In this document: piece by piece, positions 31,659 through 35,720 of the stretch
How positions within the stretch are numbered: position 1 is the stretch's first letter
How the letters are laid out: every line of letters begins with the position of its first letter
Origin: CAZPAH01 sp964584495
GTDB lineage: Bacteria > Krumholzibacteriota > Krumholzibacteriia > Krumholzibacteriales > Krumholzibacteriaceae
NCBI GenBank assembly: GCA_964584495.1
Contig: CAZPAH010000013.1
Span: 1 to 35,720, forward strand
Reading direction: 5' to 3'
Length of the DNA: 35,720 bases
The notes under the pieces: generated by a model
The model's database searches: none
The model's input: only the letters and a program-made list of their open reading frames with translations
Told to the model about the DNA's origin: nothing
Program-made: the position numbers and the translations under genes

Positions 31659-33161
31659 CTACCCACCGATCAGCAGATTCATGAAAGTCGTCTTGTCCAG
31701 CAACGCCCCCTTGGCCGCCTGGAGGAGATAATCGTTTATCATCGGATATGCTATGCCCATCAAGATGCACAGCAGCGCCAGCACCACAAGGGGCATAACC
31801 ATGGCGAACGGCGCTTCCTTTACCTTATTGAGGGCCTTCGGAAGCGGTCCGAAGACAGCCTCCCTCTGAAGCTTTAGAAAGTAAAAGAGGGTCACGAATC
31901 CGACCGCGATGGCGATCGAGCCGTATATCCAGTAACCTGCCTTCAGCAGGGCCATTATTATGATCAGCTTGCTCCAGAAACCGTTGAACGGCGGAATGCC
32001 CGCTATCGAGAAAGAGCCTATCGAGCATGAAAGTCCCGTAAGGGGCATCTTCCTTATAAGACCGCCGAGCTTGCCGAGGTCCCTCGTCCCTGTACGAAAT
32101 TCGACGGCCCCCGAGCATAGGAAGAGAAGCGATTTGAAGACAGCGTGGTTTACGAGGTGATAGAGCGCGCCCACAAGAGCCAGCGCCGCTATCATCGTAT
32201 CTACTTTCGGGTTCAGGGCGAGCCCGATCCCGATGAAGACGTAGCCCATCTGGCTGATCGAGGAATAGGCGAGCATTCTCTTGAAATCGGACTGGCCGAT
32301 CGCGAGAAGCCCGGCAACCACCATCGAGAGCGCCCCGAGGAACATTATGATCGAGGAAACGAGAACGTTCTGCCCTATTATGTTGAACATTATCCTCATT
32401 ATCGTGTACATTCCGAGCGCCTTGATCAGGACTCCCGAGAGCATCGCCGATATCGGCGCCGGGGCGCTGGGGTGGGCGTCGGGAAGCCAGGCGTGAAACG
32501 GCACCGCCGAAGCCTTGAGGCCGAAGCCCATCACGAAAAGCGCTATGACGAATGCGACCGCCTTGGTCGAGGCGACCGCTTCGAGCTGCTGGGCCAGGTC
32601 GGGCATGTTCAGGGTCCCCGTTATCGAGTAGAGGAAGGCTATTCCGAATAGGATCGCCGTGCTCGCAACTCCTCCCAGTATAAGGTACTTGAACGATGCC
32701 TCGAGCTCCTTCTTGCCTGTTCCGAATCCGACCAGTGCATAGGAGGCGATCGACGCGATCTCCAGGAATACGTACAGGTTGAACATATCGCCCGTTATGA
32801 CGACGCCGTTCATCCCGGCTATCATAAGCATGAAGAGCGAGTAATATTTCGGCTTGGCGGTGTATGTCGTCATGTACTGCAGGGAGAAGACTACGGCCAG
32901 AAAACCGATCACGTTTATCACAATGAGCATCAGCGAGCTGAGACCGTCGGAGACCAGCAGGATCCCGTAAGGAGGGGACCAGGCGCCGACCTTGTAGACG
33001 AACGGCGCGACGAATACCATCTTCACGGCCATTACGGCGAGCACCGCCGTTACGGCGAAGGCGATGAAATCCGAAATTTTCTGGTTGACCTTGCTGGCCA
33101 GAAGGTTAAAAAAGGCCGCCGCCAGAGGGATCGCCGTGAATAATGGATAATATCCCTGCAT
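31659..33161 (-). CDS. mnhD: Mrp/Mbh-type proton-conducting subunit D (NuoN/NuoM-like)
   Basis: 500 residues, about 14 transmembrane helices. It is an antiporter-like subunit: FNLYVFLEIASIASYALVGF, LFVMGFGLKASAVPFHAWLP, DAHPSAPAPISAMLSGVL and FKRMLAYSSISQMGYVFIG carry the lysines and glutamate expected of ion channels in complex I and Mrp. GIPPFNGFWSKL also matches. Equivalent to MbhH. The start is ATG 33161 with AGGAG five bases upstream. It sits 23 bp after mnhC. Coupling with an electron-transfer module is inferred from the neighbouring iron-sulfur gene and maturation protease. Confidence 0.94.
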   Translation of the reverse strand: MQGYYPLFTAIPLAAAFFNLLASKVNQKISDFIAFAVTAVLAVMAVKMVFVAPFVYKVGAWSPPYGILLVSDGLSSLMLIVINVIGFLAVVFSLQYMTTYTAKPKYYSLFMLMIAGMNGVVITGDMFNLYVFLEIASIASYALVGFGTGKKELEASFKYLILGGVASTAILFGIAFLYSITGTLNMPDLAQQLEAVASTKAVAFVIALFVMGFGLKASAVPFHAWLPDAHPSAPAPISAMLSGVLIKALGMYTIMRIMFNIIGQNVLVSSIIMFLGALSMVVAGLLAIGQSDFKRMLAYSSISQMGYVFIGIGLALNPKVDTMIAALALVGALYHLVNHAVFKSLLFLCSGAVEFRTGTRDLGKLGGLIRKMPLTGLSCSIGSFSIAGIPPFNGFWSKLIIIMALLKAGYWIYGSIAIAVGFVTLFYFLKLQREAVFGPLPKALNKVKEAPFAMVMPLVVLALLCILMGIAYPMINDYLLQAAKGALLDKTTFMNLLIGG

Positions 33162-33184
33162 TTGTACTCCTGTTTATATCCCTT

Positions 33185-33535
33185 CTATCCTTTTAGCTTG
33201 TTTATCTTGGACATATCGAAAGTCTTGTACTTCTCGTATATCCTAAGGCAAAGCGCCACCATCAGCGCAAGGGTACCGAGACCGATAACGATCGAGGTCA
33301 GAACCAAGGCCTGCGGAAGAGGATCGACGCTCTTGGCCACAATCTCATCGTTCTGCATACCCTTGAGAAGAATCGGCGCTATTCCACCCTTCTTGTATCC
33401 GACCAGGATCAGGAAGAGGTTTATCGAATACTCGGTGATAACTATCCCGATGATCTTCTTCACTATATTCTTTTTCGCGATGAGACAGTAGAGTCCCATC
33501 ACCAAAAGTACGAGAGCAAGAAAATACAGTATCAT
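33185..33535 (-). CDS. mnhC: Mrp/Mbh-type subunit C (NuoK-like)
   Basis: 116 residues with three transmembrane segments, homologous to NuoK. The family segment GIVITEYSINLFLILVGYKK includes the membrane glutamate, and DPLPQALVLTSIVIGLGTLA is conserved. Equivalent to MbhG. It starts two bases after the mnhB stop, and its Shine-Dalgarno GAGGAG lies inside the mnhB 3' end, so the two are translationally linked. Confidence 0.94.
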   Translation of the reverse strand: MILYFLALVLLVMGLYCLIAKKNIVKKIIGIVITEYSINLFLILVGYKKGGIAPILLKGMQNDEIVAKSVDPLPQALVLTSIVIGLGTLALMVALCLRIYEKYKTFDMSKINKLKG

Positions 33536-33537
33536 CC

Positions 33538-34035
33538 CTACTCCTCCCTTTCCTCTTCCTCGCCGTCGGCCATCTTGTATATGAACCTTCCGAAGATCGA
33601 GAGCGCGATGAAGATCGCGAAGAGCGAAGCGGTCACCTTCACGCCGATCGCTATATTACAGAGCGGTATCGTACCCGCGCTCACCAGGTTGAACAACGTC
33701 CCCTTCCCCAGGAAATTGAGGAAGAAGACGCCTCCGATATATCCCAGCAGTCCTATAGTAATAAATGCAAGGGCCCCCGAATTATCGAGGATCGAAGCTG
33801 CCGTGTTGCTCATCTTGCTGAGGCCCACCTGCCTGCCGAAAGCCAGGGTCAGGATAACGAATGCGGATGCCAGTATCACTCCGCCGGCGAACCCGCCTCC
33901 GGGGGTCAGGTGCCCGTAGAGCACTATATACGCTCCGAATATGAACATTATCCCCATGGCAAAGCGGACAATCGTCTTTACGATAGAGGTCATCCCCTTG
34001 CTCGTGTCTCGTATTTCATTCTCAAGGTTGTCCAT
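33538..34035 (-). CDS. mnhB: Mrp/Mbh-type subunit B
   Basis: 165 residues. The cytosolic N-terminus (MDNLENEIRDTSKGMTSIVK) is followed by four transmembrane segments. The family signature YIVLYGHLTPGGGFAGGVI is plain, as are GRQVGL and GVKVTASLFAIFIALS. Equivalent to MbhF. ATG 34035 is six bases after TAGGAG, which contains the stop codon of the preceding gene. A short acidic tail (GEEEEREE) ends the protein. Confidence 0.93.
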   Translation of the reverse strand: MDNLENEIRDTSKGMTSIVKTIVRFAMGIMFIFGAYIVLYGHLTPGGGFAGGVILASAFVILTLAFGRQVGLSKMSNTAASILDNSGALAFITIGLLGYIGGVFFLNFLGKGTLFNLVSAGTIPLCNIAIGVKVTASLFAIFIALSIFGRFIYKMADGEEEEREE

Positions 34036-34044
34036 TTACCGCTC

Positions 34045-34638
34045 CTAGAATCCCTCGAAACTGTCCTTGATATCCTCGTCTTCCAGAATTCCGAATTTCT
34101 CCTTGTCGACCGCCGAGCTCTCTTTCCGTCCCCTTCTCCTCAGGATCACAAACGCCCCCACTATCGAGGTGAAGAGCACCGTCGCCTCTCCGACCGTATC
34201 GTAACCCCTGAAGTCCAGGAGGATTCCGGTCACGACATTGGCCGCGTGCGTTTTTTCCGCGCTGGTCGCCAGATATTCCTTCGACACCCTCATCAGCGGG
34301 TAGCCGAACTTCGGAAGCTCGTGCACCGCGAACCAGGCGAATATAAGGAACAGGCCGAAGAATATGAGGCTCGACACGAACGGGAATGTGTCCCGGCCTC
34401 CCTCTATCGCCGTGTTGTCGGTCGTTATCGTCGCCCTTATCAAAATAACCAGTATCAGGATCTCCACCACCACCTGGGTGATCGCGATGTCGGGCGCGCC
34501 CAGCATAAGGAAGACGATACTGAGGCTGAACCCTGTGATACCGCACGAGATCACGGAAGAGAGAAGGTTCTTCGTCTCTATCGCGATTATCGAGCCGATT
34601 ATCATGAACACGAGCAATGCAAGGAGAATGAACTCCAT
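34045..34638 (-). CDS. MbhD-MbhE fusion (hydrogenase/Mrp membrane subunit)
   Basis: 197 residues. The N-terminal half is a DUF4040/MbhD-like domain (ETKNLLSSVISCGITGFSLS, MLGAPDIAITQVVVEILIL), related to the C-terminal region of MnhA. The second half matches MbhE: the periplasmic-facing HAANVVTGILLDFRGYDT and EATVLFTSIVGAFVILRRRG. In Pyrococcus Mbh these are separate genes; here they are one polypeptide, as in several bacterial clusters. About five to six transmembrane segments. ATG 34638 lies 21 bp after the NuoL-like gene, with GGAAGG upstream. The C-terminal tail is charged and cytosolic. Confidence 0.88.
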   Translation of the reverse strand: MEFILLALLVFMIIGSIIAIETKNLLSSVISCGITGFSLSIVFLMLGAPDIAITQVVVEILILVILIRATITTDNTAIEGGRDTFPFVSSLIFFGLFLIFAWFAVHELPKFGYPLMRVSKEYLATSAEKTHAANVVTGILLDFRGYDTVGEATVLFTSIVGAFVILRRRGRKESSAVDKEKFGILEDEDIKDSFEGF

Positions 34639-34659
34639 CCGTTTACCTTCCCCGATCGA

Positions 34660-35720
34660 TCAGAAATGGAACATCAGTATGAATACCTGTATTCCCAGCC
34701 CTATTACAGCCCACGACAGGTAGGTCGATAGGATCCCGTTATGCAATCCCCTTAGGATATCAACGAGGTTCCCTACGAGCCTGCCGATAATGTTGTAGGC
34801 ATCCAGGGCGCCCTTCTGCCCGTCCCTGAAGAGGGCGGAATAGGCCGGATTTATCTCTTCACTCACCGTTTTATAGAAGTAGGTGCCGGGAATGCGCATC
34901 TCCTCGTTCTCCATCACATTCCCGCCGATCCATACGTTCTCGTCGACCCTGACATTTCTCATTCTTCCGAACATGTATATAATCAACCCCACGATTATTC
35001 CCGCTATCATCAATAGTGTCGCCGGAACGGGAGACCAGAACCCCTCGTTCGAGCTCATGGCGAACTCCCCGAAGGAGATGCCGGTCGCTCCAGCCAGGAC
35101 CGGAGTGATGAATTTCTCGAGGGGCAGGCTCGCGTAGACGCCGAACAGGACGCATAGAATCGCAAGGAAGACGAGGGGAAGGAGCATCGGGAAGCCTACT
35201 TCCCTGACCCCTTCGAACTTGACATCGCGCCTGCCCAGAAATACCGAGTGGAGCACCTTCACGAAAGAGGCCAGGGTCAGGGCGCTTCCGAACACGGCAA
35301 CTATGAGAAATATCACGTTATACTTGGGGCCTTCCAGCATACCCTGGTATACCAGCCATTTAGAGACGAACCCGTTGAAGGGGGGCACCCCCGAGATCGA
35401 CAGGGCGAATACAAGGGTCGAAAGGAAGGTTACGGGCATCAGCTTCGCCAACCCCCCCAGCTTTTCCAGGTCGGTCGTTCCCGTCCTGTTCTCCACGGCG
35501 CCTGCCGAGAGGAAAAGCCCGCTCTTGTATATCGCGTTATTCAGCATATGGAAAAGGCCACCCACGATCGCGATCGGAATCCCGCTGCCCACGCCGAGAA
35601 CCATGTATCCGACCTGGCTCACAGCGTGGAAAGACAGCAGCTTCTTGAAATCGTGCTGCACCAGGGCCATCAGCACGGCGAACAGGAGCGTCGCCGAGCC
35701 TATTATCAGCATCAGCAGGG
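34660..35720 (-). CDS. NuoL/MnhA-like proton-conducting membrane subunit, C-terminal part (5' end off window)
   Basis: The frame is open to the right edge; 353 residues are visible. QHDFKKLLSFHAVSQVGYMV, GGLFHMLNNAIYKSGLFLSA and ISGVPPFNGFVSKWLVYQG are signature segments of antiporter-like subunits. A long C-terminal extension with a last hydrophobic helix (YLSWAVIGLGIQVFILMF) and an amphipathic stretch between (AYNIIGRLVGNLVDILRG) recalls the lateral helix of NuoL/MbhH-type proteins. Together with the downstream genes it forms an Mrp-like module. The ATG at 35712 is internal, because the frame continues beyond it. Hydrogenase or other catalytic subunits are expected further upstream, outside the window. 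Confidence 0.9.
   Translation of the reverse strand, partial: LLMLIIGSATLLFAVLMALVQHDFKKLLSFHAVSQVGYMVLGVGSGIPIAIVGGLFHMLNNAIYKSGLFLSAGAVENRTGTTDLEKLGGLAKLMPVTFLSTLVFALSISGVPPFNGFVSKWLVYQGMLEGPKYNVIFLIVAVFGSALTLASFVKVLHSVFLGRRDVKFEGVREVGFPMLLPLVFLAILCVLFGVYASLPLEKFITPVLAGATGISFGEFAMSSNEGFWSPVPATLLMIAGIIVGLIIYMFGRMRNVRVDENVWIGGNVMENEEMRIPGTYFYKTVSEEINPAYSALFRDGQKGALDAYNIIGRLVGNLVDILRGLHNGILSTYLSWAVIGLGIQVFILMFHF

Noticed and set aside
34660..35720. Complex I (nuoL) as the identity of the right-edge gene
   Set aside because: The following genes are MnhB, C, D, E, F and G and MbhD/E types, not nuoM/nuoN in a nuo order, and no other nuo genes are present.
1..35720. CRISPR arrays, prophage, transposase genes, tRNA or rRNA
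   Set aside because: I saw no regular spacer-repeat pattern, phage or transposase protein, cloverleaf or rRNA segment while reading both strands. A tRNA scan would be the decisive check.

Overview
The window is a piece of a GC-rich, diderm, probably anaerobic bacterium. Outer-membrane barrel proteins, a lipoprotein and several Sec-signal secreted proteins point to a second membrane. Indolepyruvate:ferredoxin oxidoreductase, an Mrp/Mbh-type membrane complex with a [NiFe]-hydrogenase maturation protease, a reductive-dehalogenase homologue and citrate lyase point to ferredoxin-based anaerobic metabolism. The style of the secreted proteins recalls uncultured FCB-group lineages (for example Krumholzibacteriota or Eisenbacteria), but this is an impression and not a placement. 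A 10-N gap at 20848-20857 shows a scaffolded draft assembly. I see no rRNA, tRNA, CRISPR array, prophage or insertion sequence.

Layout. 1-866: 3' part of NAD+ synthetase. 964-5592 (minus): an M16 peptidase pair (one catalytic, one HxxEH-less) followed by glgC, tightly packed. 5973-8984 (plus): a 1003-residue M1 aminopeptidase-like protein whose C-terminal third looks like an Omp85-type outer-membrane barrel. 9000-15886 (minus): pyruvate kinase, a CitD-CitE fusion, CitF and an ATP-type PEP carboxykinase, a set of enzymes linking citrate, oxaloacetate, PEP and pyruvate. A 0.6-kb non-coding stretch between pyk and the cit genes holds an AT-rich repeat-bearing segment and a strongly folded RNA candidate that ends in a terminator.

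16046-21120: a GT4 glycosyltransferase, an unusual secreted three-part protein (GT-A-like, DJ-1/PfpI-like, seven beta-propeller-like repeats), and an aldo/keto reductase with a C-terminal iron-sulfur domain. 21121-22098: a promoter with operator-like repeat, a long structured leader, a small secreted protein and a strong bidirectional terminator. 22133-25477: a DUF6599-like secreted protein, divergent from a four-gene unit of thioredoxin-like protein, macrodomain protein, barrel protein and lipoprotein. 25490-29254: a reductive-dehalogenase-like iron-sulfur protein, divergent from iorAB.

29323-35720 (minus): the end of a large membrane-complex operon with NuoL-like, MbhD/E, MnhB, C, D, E, F and G subunits and a polyferredoxin-like subunit. 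A terminator and a hydrogenase maturation protease gene follow. The hydrogenase catalytic subunits are not in the window and would be expected upstream, beyond the right edge. Ferredoxin reduced by IorAB could feed such a complex, which would evolve hydrogen and pump ions.

The points most worth a second look are the M1-barrel fusion, the GT-A/DJ-1/propeller fusion, the CitD domain that lacks its prosthetic-group serine, and the unassigned structured RNA region at 14051-14220.
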